A DNA stretch of 9,221 nucleotides, taken from Thermodesulfobacteriota bacterium. Its GTDB lineage: Bacteria > Desulfobacterota > Thermodesulfobacteria > Thermodesulfobacteriales > Thermodesulfobacteriaceae. This document shows positions 1 to 7,120 of the stretch, piece after piece (the first letter of the stretch is position 1; each line of letters begins with the position of its first letter). Below the pieces are notes generated by a model. The model did no database searches. It saw nothing but the letters and a program-made list of their open reading frames with translations, and was not told the origin of the DNA. Position numbers and translations under genes: made by a program. The DNA is taken from positions 1 through 9,221 of the forward strand of contig QNAZ01000022.1 in assembly GCA_003641645.1 (NCBI GenBank), read 5' to 3'.

Positions 1-69
1 GCTTATTTGGTTGTAAAAGACCAAAAAGCACATTTATTTCAAAAAAATTTTGGATTAAAAACTTTATAA
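1..69 (+). CDS. C-terminal end of an unidentified protein (partial)
   Basis: Reading frame 1 is open from the window edge and gives 22 residues, starting AYLVVKDQ and ending FGLKTL, before a TAA stop at 67-69. The other two + frames give less protein-like tails. The stop lies 36 bases before the cheA start on the same strand, so this gene may belong to the same operon. The fragment is too short to identify, and I recognise no family in it. It could be another chemotaxis gene, but nothing in the sequence shows that. It could also be a chance open frame. Confidence 0.45.
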   Translation, partial: AYLVVKDQKAHLFQKNFGLKTL

Positions 70-90
70 TAATAAGATAATAAGTTTTTA

Positions 91-101
91 AAAGGGGGTG
101 A
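91..101 (+). promoter_or_regulatory. Ribosome binding site of cheA (supports a GTG start)
   Basis: The sequence AAAGGGGGTGA matches the anti-Shine-Dalgarno complement AAGGAGGTGA with one change. It ends four bases before the GTG at 106. This strong site and the fit of the CheA phosphotransfer domain right from the N-terminus fix the start at a GTG codon. Confidence 0.8.
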
Positions 102-105
102 TAGA

Positions 106-2712
106 GTGAATTTTGATGAAGATATTTTGCAAGACTTTTTAGTAGAAGCTAAGGAAGGAATAACTAATTTAGAAGAAGGTTTTATAGAGCTGGAAAAAGA
201 TAAAAAGAATATTGAAATTTTAAAAGCACTTTTTAGAACTATGCATTCTTTAAAAGGTGCTGCTGGATTTTTTGGTTTTAAAACTTTGGAAAGTATAGCA
301 CATTTTTCTGAAGATATTCTTTCGAAGCTGAGAGATAGTTTAATAGAACCTGATGAAGATATTATAGATATTTTATTAAAAGCAGTAGATCATATTAAAT
401 ATATTGTTAGTTATATAGAAGAAAATAAAGCAGAGCCTATAGAAGATAAAATTTTAGATTTTTTAGTGGAATTATCTAATTTTAATGAAAAACTTAAAAA
501 AAGAATTCAAGAAAAGCCCAAGGAAGAGAAACCTGAAGAAATAAAAGCAGAAGAGAAAAAAGAGGAAATTAAAAAAGAGATTAAAGAAGAAGTTAAAGAA
601 GAAAAAGAAATTAAAAAAGAAAAGAAGGAAGTTAAGCTAGTAAAAGAAGTTAAAAAAGAGAAAAAAGAAGAACCTGCAACTATACCTCAGATAGAGCTTA
701 CTGAGACTCATATAAAGGTTGATGTTAAACTGCTTGATCAATTGATGAATTTGGCTGGTGAGTTAGTTTTGGCAAGAAATAGGGTTGTTCAATTATCTCA
801 AAAAATAATGGATGAAGATTTAACAAGAAGTGTGCAGGTTTTATCACTGATAACCACTGAAATGCAAGAGACAATAATGAAAACCCGTATGCAACCTATT
901 GGAATGGTATTTAATAAATTTCCGAGAATTGTAAGAGACCTTTCTAAAGCTTTAGGTAAAAAGGTAAATCTTCATTTGGAGGGAACAGAAACTGAACTTG
1001 ATAGATCAATAATTGAAGCAATTAAGGATCCTCTTACTCATTTAGTTAGAAATGCTATAGATCATGGAATTGAGCTTCCGGAAGAAAGAATAAAGCTTAA
1101 TAAACCCACTGAAGGAGTTCTTATTCTTAAAGCTTATCAAGAAGGAGGTCAGGTTATTATAGAGATTGAAGATGATGGAAGAGGTATTGATGTTGAAAAA
1201 ATTAGGCAAAAAGCTGTTGAAAAAGGATTTTTAACACAAGAAGAAGCAACTTTAGCTTCAGAAAAAGAATTGTTAAGTCTTATTTTTAAACCTGGATTTT
1301 CCACAGCTGAGACTGTTACTCAGCTTTCTGGTCGTGGTGTAGGAATGGATGTAGTTAAAACCAACATTGAAAAACTTGGCGGCTCTATAGAAATAAATAC
1401 AGTGCGTGGTAAAGGAACTACTGTTAAGATAAAGATTCCCCTCACTCTTGCTATTATACCAGCTTTAATAGTTACTTGCGGAGATTACCGGTATGCAATT
1501 CCTCAGGTTAATCTTAAAGAATTAGTTAATATTCAACCAGAAAAAGATCTTCTTAAAGTAGGTAATACTGAATTTTATAGGCTTAGAGGAGAAATAATAC
1601 CTGTATTAAGGCTTTCAGAGATATTAAAAAGTAATGGAAAAGATGAAGATCAGAAAAATTTGGTTATTCTTACCACTGGTGAAAAGTTTATAGGTCTTTT
1701 GGTTAATAAAATTTTTGCCTCAGAAGAAATAGTAGTCAAACCTCTTGGTAAATGGTTTAAAAATATTCCTATTTATTCAGGTGCAACCATTATGGGAGAT
1801 GGTAAACTTGCTCTTATTTTAGATGTAATAGGACTTTCTCAATTTATCGGAATTAGTATGGAAGAAGTGGAAAAGAAATACGAAACCACAGTAATTAAAA
1901 CTAAAACCTCTTCAGAAGAAACCATCTTTCTTCTGCTTTTCGATGTAGGAGAAGATAGACTTGCTCTGCCTATAGCCTTAATTTCAAGACTTGACAAAAT
2001 AAAAGCTAACGAAATACAAATCTCTGGTGGCAAAGAAATAATTATTTATAAAGATGAAGTTATTCCTATTATAAGATTAGAAAATTATTTACCTTTACAA
2101 AGTATTTCTTCTCAAGAAGAATATAATGTGTTATTTTTTACCGAAAGAAATAAAACCTGTGGAATACTTTGTTCCAAAATTGTAGGCACTTTAGAAACTA
2201 CCTTAGAAGTAGAAGAAGGTATTTATAATCATCCTGGTATTTTAGGTCACAGAATTATTAATGGGAAAACTGTTCTTTTTATCGATATTTATAAAATAAT
2301 TGAAATGTATGATCCAGATTGGTTTATTGTAAAAATAAAAGAAGAAAAGAAAAAAAAGATATTACTTGTTGAAGATTCAGCATTTTTTAGAAATATGGTT
2401 AAAAATTATTTAGAGGGAAGTGGATATGAAGTGGAATTAGCAGAAAATGGTAGAAAAGCTTTAAATAAGCTTGCAAGCGAAGGTCATTTTGATTTAATTA
2501 TTACAGATTTAGAAATGCCGGAAATGGATGGATTTGAGCTTATTAAAATTTTAAGATCAAATCCTGATTATCAAAATATTCCTATAATTGTAGTAACAGC
2601 TTTGGTTGGAGAAGATATAAGAAGAAGAGCCTTAGAACTGGGTGCTAATGGTTATGAAATAAAACTTAATAGGGAAAAATTATTGGAAGAAATAGAAAAC
2701 TTATTAAGTTAA
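106..2712 (+). CDS. cheA: Hybrid chemotaxis histidine kinase CheA with second CheW-like module and C-terminal receiver domain
   Basis: This 868-residue cytoplasmic kinase autophosphorylates in response to chemoreceptors. Domains in order: P1 phosphotransfer domain (about 1-105; RTMHSLKGAAGFFGF with phospho-acceptor His47); a Lys/Glu-rich linker (about 132-190) where the CheY-binding P2 domain usually lies; P3 dimerisation (about 203-265); P4 ATPase (N box HLVRNAIDH 312-320, G1 DDGRGID 356-362, F box FKPGFST 394-400, G2 GRGVGMDVV 409-417); a P5 CheW-like domain (about 445-582); a second CheW-like domain (about 604-738, with DEVIPIIRL 650-658); and a receiver domain (about 750-868; acidic E756/D757, phospho-acceptor D801 in TDLEMPEMDGF, T831, K853). 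All catalytic motifs look intact. The receiver has Leu after Lys853 instead of the usual Pro. It resembles CheA-CheY fusions such as FrzE, but has one more CheW-like module. The start is GTG with a strong ribosome binding site. It is first in the visible che operon, 41 bases before cheW. Confidence 0.96.
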   Translation: MNFDEDILQDFLVEAKEGITNLEEGFIELEKDKKNIEILKALFRTMHSLKGAAGFFGFKTLESIAHFSEDILSKLRDSLIEPDEDIIDILLKAVDHIKYIVSYIEENKAEPIEDKILDFLVELSNFNEKLKKRIQEKPKEEKPEEIKAEEKKEEIKKEIKEEVKEEKEIKKEKKEVKLVKEVKKEKKEEPATIPQIELTETHIKVDVKLLDQLMNLAGELVLARNRVVQLSQKIMDEDLTRSVQVLSLITTEMQETIMKTRMQPIGMVFNKFPRIVRDLSKALGKKVNLHLEGTETELDRSIIEAIKDPLTHLVRNAIDHGIELPEERIKLNKPTEGVLILKAYQEGGQVIIEIEDDGRGIDVEKIRQKAVEKGFLTQEEATLASEKELLSLIFKPGFSTAETVTQLSGRGVGMDVVKTNIEKLGGSIEINTVRGKGTTVKIKIPLTLAIIPALIVTCGDYRYAIPQVNLKELVNIQPEKDLLKVGNTEFYRLRGEIIPVLRLSEILKSNGKDEDQKNLVILTTGEKFIGLLVNKIFASEEIVVKPLGKWFKNIPIYSGATIMGDGKLALILDVIGLSQFIGISMEEVEKKYETTVIKTKTSSEETIFLLLFDVGEDRLALPIALISRLDKIKANEIQISGGKEIIIYKDEVIPIIRLENYLPLQSISSQEEYNVLFFTERNKTCGILCSKIVGTLETTLEVEEGIYNHPGILGHRIINGKTVLFIDIYKIIEMYDPDWFIVKIKEEKKKKILLVEDSAFFRNMVKNYLEGSGYEVELAENGRKALNKLASEGHFDLIITDLEMPEMDGFELIKILRSNPDYQNIPIIVVTALVGEDIRRRALELGANGYEIKLNREKLLEEIENLLS
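499..675 (+). repeat. Low-complexity polypurine tract encoding the Lys/Glu linker of CheA
   Basis: Nearly all bases on the + strand here are A or G, in imperfect repeats of the type AAAGAAGTTAAA. They encode about 59 residues (132-190) that are mostly Lys and Glu, with EIK, EVK and KEE units. The tract joins the phosphotransfer domain to the dimerisation domain, and no P2 domain can be recognised. Lys/Glu spacing of three to four residues would suit a single charged alpha-helix, but the prolines at 138, 143 and 190 would break or cap it. Confidence 0.75.
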
Positions 2713-2753
2713 GGATTTTCAAGAGAATAAAATTAAAAAAGGAGGAATATAAT

Positions 2754-3233
2754 ATGGAATTAATAAAAAAAGATGAAATAGTTCCAGAAAAAAAAGAAGA
2801 AACAGTATTAGCTTCCCAGAAAACTGCTACTATAGTAACTTTTTATATGGGAAGTTTTCTGCTTGGTATTTCAGCTGAAAAAGTAATGGAAATTAACAAA
2901 GAAATAGATATTACCCCTGTTCCTCTTTCAGATGAACATATACTTGGAATAATGAATTTAAGAGGACAGGTTATTCCTGTTATAGATCTTGCTAAAAAAT
3001 TAAGTATAGATTTGAAGGTTACTCCAAAATTAAATCTAATAGTTAAAGATGAAGAAGAGGCACTTGTCTCTTTTGTAATAGAAGAGATAGGAGAAATTTT
3101 AGAAATTTTACCTGCAAAATTGGAAAAAACTCCAGATAAATTAGAAGGTATCGCAAAAGAATATATAAAAAATGTTTATCAACTCCCTGATAAACTTTTG
3201 CTTATTCTTGATATAGAAAAAATAATTCAATAG
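2754..3233 (+). CDS. cheW: Chemotaxis adaptor protein CheW
   Basis: This 159-residue single-domain CheW is a cytoplasmic scaffold that couples CheA to chemoreceptors. After a charged N-terminal extension (residues 1-23), the CheW beta-barrel runs from about 25 to 158. The hallmark motif NLRGQVIPVIDL lies at 68-79, with Arg70 in the place of the arginine that contacts the receptor in E. coli CheW. The length is normal for the family. The ATG is preceded by GGAGG at 2741-2745 with an 8-base spacer. It lies between cheA and the receptor gene. Its stop codon overlaps the receptor's ribosome binding site, which suggests coupled translation. CheA carries two CheW-like domains of its own, so this gene is a third CheW module in the system. 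Confidence 0.96.
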   Translation: MELIKKDEIVPEKKEETVLASQKTATIVTFYMGSFLLGISAEKVMEINKEIDITPVPLSDEHILGIMNLRGQVIPVIDLAKKLSIDLKVTPKLNLIVKDEEEALVSFVIEEIGEILEILPAKLEKTPDKLEGIAKEYIKNVYQLPDKLLLILDIEKIIQ

Positions 3234-3238
3234 GAGAG
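3232..3238 (+). promoter_or_regulatory. Ribosome binding site of the chemoreceptor gene, overlapping the cheW stop
   Basis: AGGAGAG begins inside the TAG stop codon of cheW (3231-3233) and lies five bases before the ATG at 3244. Ribosomes finishing cheW would pass directly over it, which suggests coupled synthesis of adaptor and receptor. Confidence 0.75.
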
Positions 3239-3243
3239 TAAAT

Positions 3244-4866
3244 ATGTTTAAAAACTGGGGCATTACTAAAAAACTTATTTTTGGTTTCAGTATAATAATT
3301 TTCATTGTTGCTATTGTTTCTTTGTATACTCTATATAGTTTGTATGTTATAAATACTAATACAAAAGATTTAAGAGAAGCCACATTAAAAATTAGCAATG
3401 CTGCTCAATTAAGAAACGAAATTCTTACCAATATTCAATTAAATATGACAAAAATGCTTCTTACTGAAGATATGGAGAAAAGGAGAAAAATTTATAACAA
3501 AATTTTAAACGCAAAAGAAACTTACAAAAAACATTTAAATTTTTTAAAAAGAACAATAAAGTCAAATGAAGGTAAAAAAGAGCTAAAAGAAATTTTTTAT
3601 ACTATAAAGGCTTTGAGACAAATTAGCAATAAAGTTGCTCAATTTGCACTTGCTGGAAAGACTCAAGAAGCTATTTATATTCATGAGAATGAATTAATTC
3701 CTGAATTATTAACTGTGCAAAAAAAACTTGATGATTTGATGACTTTTTATATCAAAAAAGCAGATAAAGAAGCTGTTAAATCTTTGGAATATGTAAAAAG
3801 AGAGTTTATAATTCTTATAAGTTTTGGTATTATTTTTATAATAATTTCCATTTTAGTAATTACTGGAATTACAAGATCTGTAAGAAATCCTGTTGAAAAA
3901 CTTAGAAAGATATTGGCAAAGGTTCAGGAAGGGGATCTTGCAGTAAACATCGATATTACCTCTCAGGATGAGATAGGAGTTATGGCAAAAGATCTTGCAG
4001 ATACCCTATCTTCTATGAGAAAATTAATAGAAGAAGTTAAACAGGTATCTATGAATCTTGCTGATTCAAGTGAAGAACTTTCAGCTATAACTAAACAATT
4101 CAATACAAGCATAGAAACTCAAGTTAAGAAAACAACACAAATAGCAAGTGCTACAGAAGAGATGAGTTCCACTGTTGTTGATATAGCAAAGAATACTACA
4201 GAAATTTTTGAAGAAAGCAAAAAAACAGTAAATATGGCAAAAGATGGAGAAAATTATACTTTAAAAACCGCAAATGAAGTTAAAGGTATTGAACAATTAG
4301 CAGATAGGCTTAGAGAAGTAATGGGAACACTCGAAGAGAAAACAAAAGCTATAGGAACAGTGACAGAATTTATAAAAGATGTAGCAGAGCAAACTAATCT
4401 GCTTGCTCTCAATGCAACTATTGAAGCAGCTCGTGCAGGGGAGCATGGTAGGTCATTTGCAGTGGTTGCTGGTGAAATTAGAAAACTTGCAGAAAGAACA
4501 GGAAAATCTACAGAGGAAATAGCTAACACAATAAAAGAAATAAAAAAAGCAGTAGAAGATGTAAAGCATGAGGTTGAAGACATCACAGCTAAAGTCGGAA
4601 TAGGAGTAAAACTTTCTGAAGAAGCAGCAAATTTATTGAATAAAATAGCAGAGGCCTCTGAAAAACTACAAGAAATGATTCAAAGTATTGCTTCTGCAAC
4701 AGAAGAAATGAATGTAGCTGCAGAGTCTATAGCAAAAGATGTGGGAAGTGTAGCAAATGCTGCAAAAGATCTAAAAGTAGGAATAGAGCAGGTTGTTTCT
4801 ACTACTGAAGAAGTTGCTAAAATGGGAACAGATTTAAAGGAAGCAATTGAAAAATTCAAAGTTTAA
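3244..4866 (+). CDS. Methyl-accepting chemotaxis protein (transmembrane, four-helix-bundle sensor)
   Basis: This 540-residue inner-membrane chemoreceptor has two membrane segments, at about 11-35 and 188-209. They flank a periplasmic domain of about 150 residues that is helical and Lys/Glu-rich, consistent with a four-helix-bundle ligand domain. A HAMP linker follows (about 210-262), then the cytoplasmic signalling hairpin. The hairpin tip (379-420, including NLLALNATIEAARAGEHGRS) is the near-invariant CheA/CheW contact region. Paired candidate methylation segments ASATEEM lie at 301-307 and 483-489, about symmetrical around the tip. Each arm is about 140 residues, or 20 heptads, which suggests the 40H class. 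The C-terminus ends EKFKV and lacks the NWETF-type CheR/CheB tether. No methyltransferase cheR or methylesterase cheB is in the window. The ligand cannot be read from the sequence. It lies 10 bases after cheW. Confidence 0.96.
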   Translation: MFKNWGITKKLIFGFSIIIFIVAIVSLYTLYSLYVINTNTKDLREATLKISNAAQLRNEILTNIQLNMTKMLLTEDMEKRRKIYNKILNAKETYKKHLNFLKRTIKSNEGKKELKEIFYTIKALRQISNKVAQFALAGKTQEAIYIHENELIPELLTVQKKLDDLMTFYIKKADKEAVKSLEYVKREFIILISFGIIFIIISILVITGITRSVRNPVEKLRKILAKVQEGDLAVNIDITSQDEIGVMAKDLADTLSSMRKLIEEVKQVSMNLADSSEELSAITKQFNTSIETQVKKTTQIASATEEMSSTVVDIAKNTTEIFEESKKTVNMAKDGENYTLKTANEVKGIEQLADRLREVMGTLEEKTKAIGTVTEFIKDVAEQTNLLALNATIEAARAGEHGRSFAVVAGEIRKLAERTGKSTEEIANTIKEIKKAVEDVKHEVEDITAKVGIGVKLSEEAANLLNKIAEASEKLQEMIQSIASATEEMNVAAESIAKDVGSVANAAKDLKVGIEQVVSTTEEVAKMGTDLKEAIEKFKV

Positions 4867-4908
4867 AACAATTTTTGTGAGAAAAATAATAGAATGAAGG
4901 AGGTGTAA

Positions 4909-5382
4909 ATGCAAAGTTCTACAATTTCAGATTGTCTTCAAAAAGCTGTGAAAGAGGTTATAGGTATGTATCTGATGAAAGAACCGATGCTTAAAAATAC
5001 AAAAGTTAGAAAAGAAAATACAGAACTAAAAGATATTTCAGTAGTTATAGGTTTAGCTTCAGAAAAACTGGAAGGAGTTTTTATTGTTAGTTATGATAAA
5101 AGGATAATTTTTGAATTTATGAAAAATATTCTTGGAGAAGAAACAAATGAAATTAATAAAGATGCTATAGATGCAAGTGGAGAAATTACTAATCAGATAT
5201 GTGGAGTATTTAGAAGAGAATTTGAAAAAACCGGAATAACTTTACAAGGCTCAACACCTTCTATAATAACAGGAAAAAATCATAAAATAGAAATTCCAAG
5301 CAAAATTCCAAGAATGGCTTTTTTATATCAAATAGATGATAATAAGGATTTGATAATAGAATTTGGATTGGTTAAAAAATAA
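4909..5382 (+). CDS. cheX: CheX-type CheY-phosphate phosphatase
   Basis: This 157-residue soluble protein matches the CheX branch of the CheC/CheX/FliY family, which dephosphorylates phospho-CheY. The segment SGEITNQICG (90-99) carries the E-x2-N motif (Glu92, Asn95), equivalent to the catalytic Glu96/Asn99 I recall for Thermotoga maritima CheX. The following FRREFEKTGITLQGSTPSII and TGKNHKIEIP also fit CheX. It has one such motif, as CheX does, whereas CheC has two. The length is typical. AAGGAGGTG at 4897-4905 sits four bases before the ATG. It is the fourth gene of the che operon. The target could be a CheY encoded elsewhere or the receiver domain at the end of CheA. The family call is firm. 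Activity is inferred from the motif. Confidence 0.9.
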   Translation: MQSSTISDCLQKAVKEVIGMYLMKEPMLKNTKVRKENTELKDISVVIGLASEKLEGVFIVSYDKRIIFEFMKNILGEETNEINKDAIDASGEITNQICGVFRREFEKTGITLQGSTPSIITGKNHKIEIPSKIPRMAFLYQIDDNKDLIIEFGLVKK

Positions 5383-5387
5383 AAAGT

Positions 5388-6488
5388 ATGTTTTTAGATA
5401 TTCTAACTTATGAATCTCCATTAACTTTTGAAAGGTATATGGAGTTATGTCTTTATCATCCTGAGCATGGATATTATGCTCGAGGAAATCTTCCATCTAA
5501 AAAAGGAGATTACATAACTTCACCTTGCATTCACAAAGTATTTGGAGCAACTATATCTAATCAGATAACAGAAATATATCATTTACTTGGATGTTCGAAA
5601 GATTTCACAATTGTAGAAGCTGGTGCTGGGCAAGGGTTTTTAGCATTCGATATTTTAGAATATTTATCCAAAAAAAATTATAATTTTAATTATTTTATAA
5701 TAGAACCTTTTTCTATTATAAAATCTATTCAGGAAAAAACACTGATCCAATTTAGAGATAGAGTAAAATGGTTTAAAGATTTAAAAGAAATACCCAAGTT
5801 TAAAGGTGTATTTTTATCAAATGAGCTTTTTGATTCCTTTCCTGTAAAACTTATTCAAAAAAAAGACAACAAAATTAAAGAGATATGGTTAGAGATTAAA
5901 AAAAATAAAATTATAGAAATATTAAAAGATTTAGAAGATGAGACTATTTTAGAAAGAATAGCTCCTTTTTGTTCATTTTGGAAGGAGGGTTATAGAACTG
6001 AGGTATGTGTTAGTATAGAAAATTTTTATAAAATTCTTTCAGAAAAGCTGGAAGAAGGATTTATTGTTACTATAGATTATGGATATCCGAGACCAGATTA
6101 TTATTCCCCAGAAAGAAATAAAGGGACCCTTCTTTGTTATTACAAGCATAAAACTATAGATAATCCTTACTTTAAACCAGGAGAAATAGATATTACTTCA
6201 CATGTAGACTTCACTTTACTTAGGGAATTAGGAGAAAAATACGGATTTCTAAACCTTGGATTCACTCAGCAGGGTGCTTTTTTGGTATCCTTAGGTATAA
6301 ATGAAGTATTTTATGAAATTTCTGAGAGAAAATGGAAAGATATGGAGGCCTTAAAATTTTTAATTCTTCCCGAAGGATTAGGCACCTCTCACTGGGTTCT
6401 TATTCAAGCTAAATTAAAAGAAAAACCTGATAAGGAGTTAAAAGGTTTTTCTTTAAGCAACCGTATTTATTTACTTTATACAAGCTAA
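5388..6488 (+). CDS. SAM-dependent methyltransferase, MidA/NDUFAF7 family (DUF185)
   Basis: This 366-residue protein belongs to the family of mitochondrial NDUFAF7/MidA, which methylates an arginine of the complex I subunit NDUFS2. The bacterial substrates are less clear. Family signatures seen are ERYMELCLYHPEHGYY (15-30), GDYITSPCIHKVFG (40-53), the SAM-binding glycine motif VEAGAGQG (76-83), SNELFDSFPV (144-153), an IDYGYP segment (229-234), DITSHVDF (268-275) and a C-terminal SHWVLIQAK stretch (334-342). The ATG at 5388 is the only reasonable start: an in-frame stop lies just upstream, and the family homology begins near residue 10. It begins five bases after the cheX stop with no clear Shine-Dalgarno, so translation may depend on cheX. 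It is not a CheR-type receptor methyltransferase, despite its place after a chemotaxis operon. A respiratory complex role is possible but not shown here. Confidence 0.88.
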   Translation: MFLDILTYESPLTFERYMELCLYHPEHGYYARGNLPSKKGDYITSPCIHKVFGATISNQITEIYHLLGCSKDFTIVEAGAGQGFLAFDILEYLSKKNYNFNYFIIEPFSIIKSIQEKTLIQFRDRVKWFKDLKEIPKFKGVFLSNELFDSFPVKLIQKKDNKIKEIWLEIKKNKIIEILKDLEDETILERIAPFCSFWKEGYRTEVCVSIENFYKILSEKLEEGFIVTIDYGYPRPDYYSPERNKGTLLCYYKHKTIDNPYFKPGEIDITSHVDFTLLRELGEKYGFLNLGFTQQGAFLVSLGINEVFYEISERKWKDMEALKFLILPEGLGTSHWVLIQAKLKEKPDKELKGFSLSNRIYLLYTS

Positions 6489-6547
6489 ATTTAATATTTT
6501 ATTAAAACTTTACCAGATTTAATTACTTGCTAAATGAGTGCTAAAAA

Positions 6548-7120
6548 ATGAAAAAAAAATTTTTAGTTGGAATCACTGGAGCAAGCGGGGCTATATATGC
6601 TTATTATTTTTTAAAAGAATTGAAAATATTAAAAATATCTACAGAAGTGATTATTACTAAAGCAGGAGAATTGGTTTGGAATTATGAATTAGAAAAACCG
6701 ATTGACGAAATTTTAAATTTTACCGAGAAACTTTACAAAGAAGATGAGGTTTCAGCTCCTCCTGCAAGTGGTTCAAATGAATATTCTGGAATGGTAATTA
6801 TTCCTTGCACTATGGGAACCTTATCTGCTATTGCTTGTGGTAGTGCAAGAAATCTTTTGCAAAGATCTGCAGATGTGATATTAAAAGAGAGAAAACCTTT
6901 AATTTTAGTTATAAGAGAAACTCCACTTAATCTTATTCATATTAAAAATATGGAGCTTTGCACTCAGGCAGGAGCTGTGATATTTCCAGCTATGCCAGGT
7001 TTTTATCATAAGCCAAAAAATTTAGAAGAACTTATCAGTCAATTTGTAAAGAGAATTCTTCAATTTTTAGGATTTAATCCTAAAAATTTAAAAACCTGGC
7101 AAAAACTAAATTCAGAATAA
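6548..7120 (+). CDS. ubiX: Flavin prenyltransferase UbiX
   Basis: This 190-residue enzyme joins a dimethylallyl group to reduced FMN to make prenyl-FMN, the cofactor of UbiD-type decarboxylases in ubiquinone, menaquinone or aromatic-acid pathways. Features seen: the FMN-binding GITGASGA at 8-15, SAPPASGS at 69-76, PCTMGTLSAIA at 86-96, RNLLQRSADVILKERKPL at 101-118, RETPLN at 123-128 and PAMPGFYHKP at 147-156. Arg106, Lys113, Glu124, Tyr153 and Arg169 line up with constant offset with active-site residues I recall for Pseudomonas UbiX (R122, K129, E140, Y169, R185). Length is normal. An in-frame stop at 6542-6544 fixes the ATG at 6548. The ribosome binding site is poor. No ubiD partner is visible. 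It lies 59 bases after the methyltransferase gene, and its last 41 bases overlap the convergent lnt gene. Confidence 0.94.
   Translation: MKKKFLVGITGASGAIYAYYFLKELKILKISTEVIITKAGELVWNYELEKPIDEILNFTEKLYKEDEVSAPPASGSNEYSGMVIIPCTMGTLSAIACGSARNLLQRSADVILKERKPLILVIRETPLNLIHIKNMELCTQAGAVIFPAMPGFYHKPKNLEELISQFVKRILQFLGFNPKNLKTWQKLNSE

Noticed and set aside
65..70. Perfect TATAAT that could be a -10 promoter element before cheA
   Set aside because: No -35-like hexamer sits 16-18 bases upstream (that position is a run of A), it overlaps the stop codon of the preceding frame, and such hexamers are common by chance in DNA this AT-rich.
1839..2033. Open frame of 64 codons on the - strand
   Set aside because: It lies wholly inside cheA, opposite the second CheW-like region, has no ribosome binding site or recognisable protein features, and is best explained as a shadow of the + strand gene.
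3141..3398. Open frame of 85 codons on the - strand across the cheW-receptor junction
   Set aside because: It is antisense to the end of cheW and to the first membrane segment of the receptor. Its hydrophobic look comes from the complementary strand of those genes.
4254..4586. Open frame of 110 codons on the - strand inside the receptor gene
   Set aside because: It is antisense to the highly conserved signalling hairpin and its Ser/Ala-rich translation is the usual shadow of such helices.
5388..6488. Possibility that the methyltransferase is CheR, the receptor methyltransferase
   Set aside because: Its motifs (LYHPEHGYY, NELFDSFPV, DITSHVDF) are those of the DUF185/MidA family, and no CheR N-terminal helical domain or CheR-type motif is present.
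6490..6506. Inverted repeat TTTAATA-TTT-TATTAAA after the methyltransferase gene
   Set aside because: The stem is seven A-T pairs with no G-C pair and no following T run, so it is too weak to call a terminator and is likely a composition effect.
6534..6551. Mini-frame ATG AGT GCT AAA AAA TGA ending on the ubiX start codon
   Set aside because: It would encode only five residues, lacks a ribosome binding site, and the ATGA overlap can easily arise by chance.
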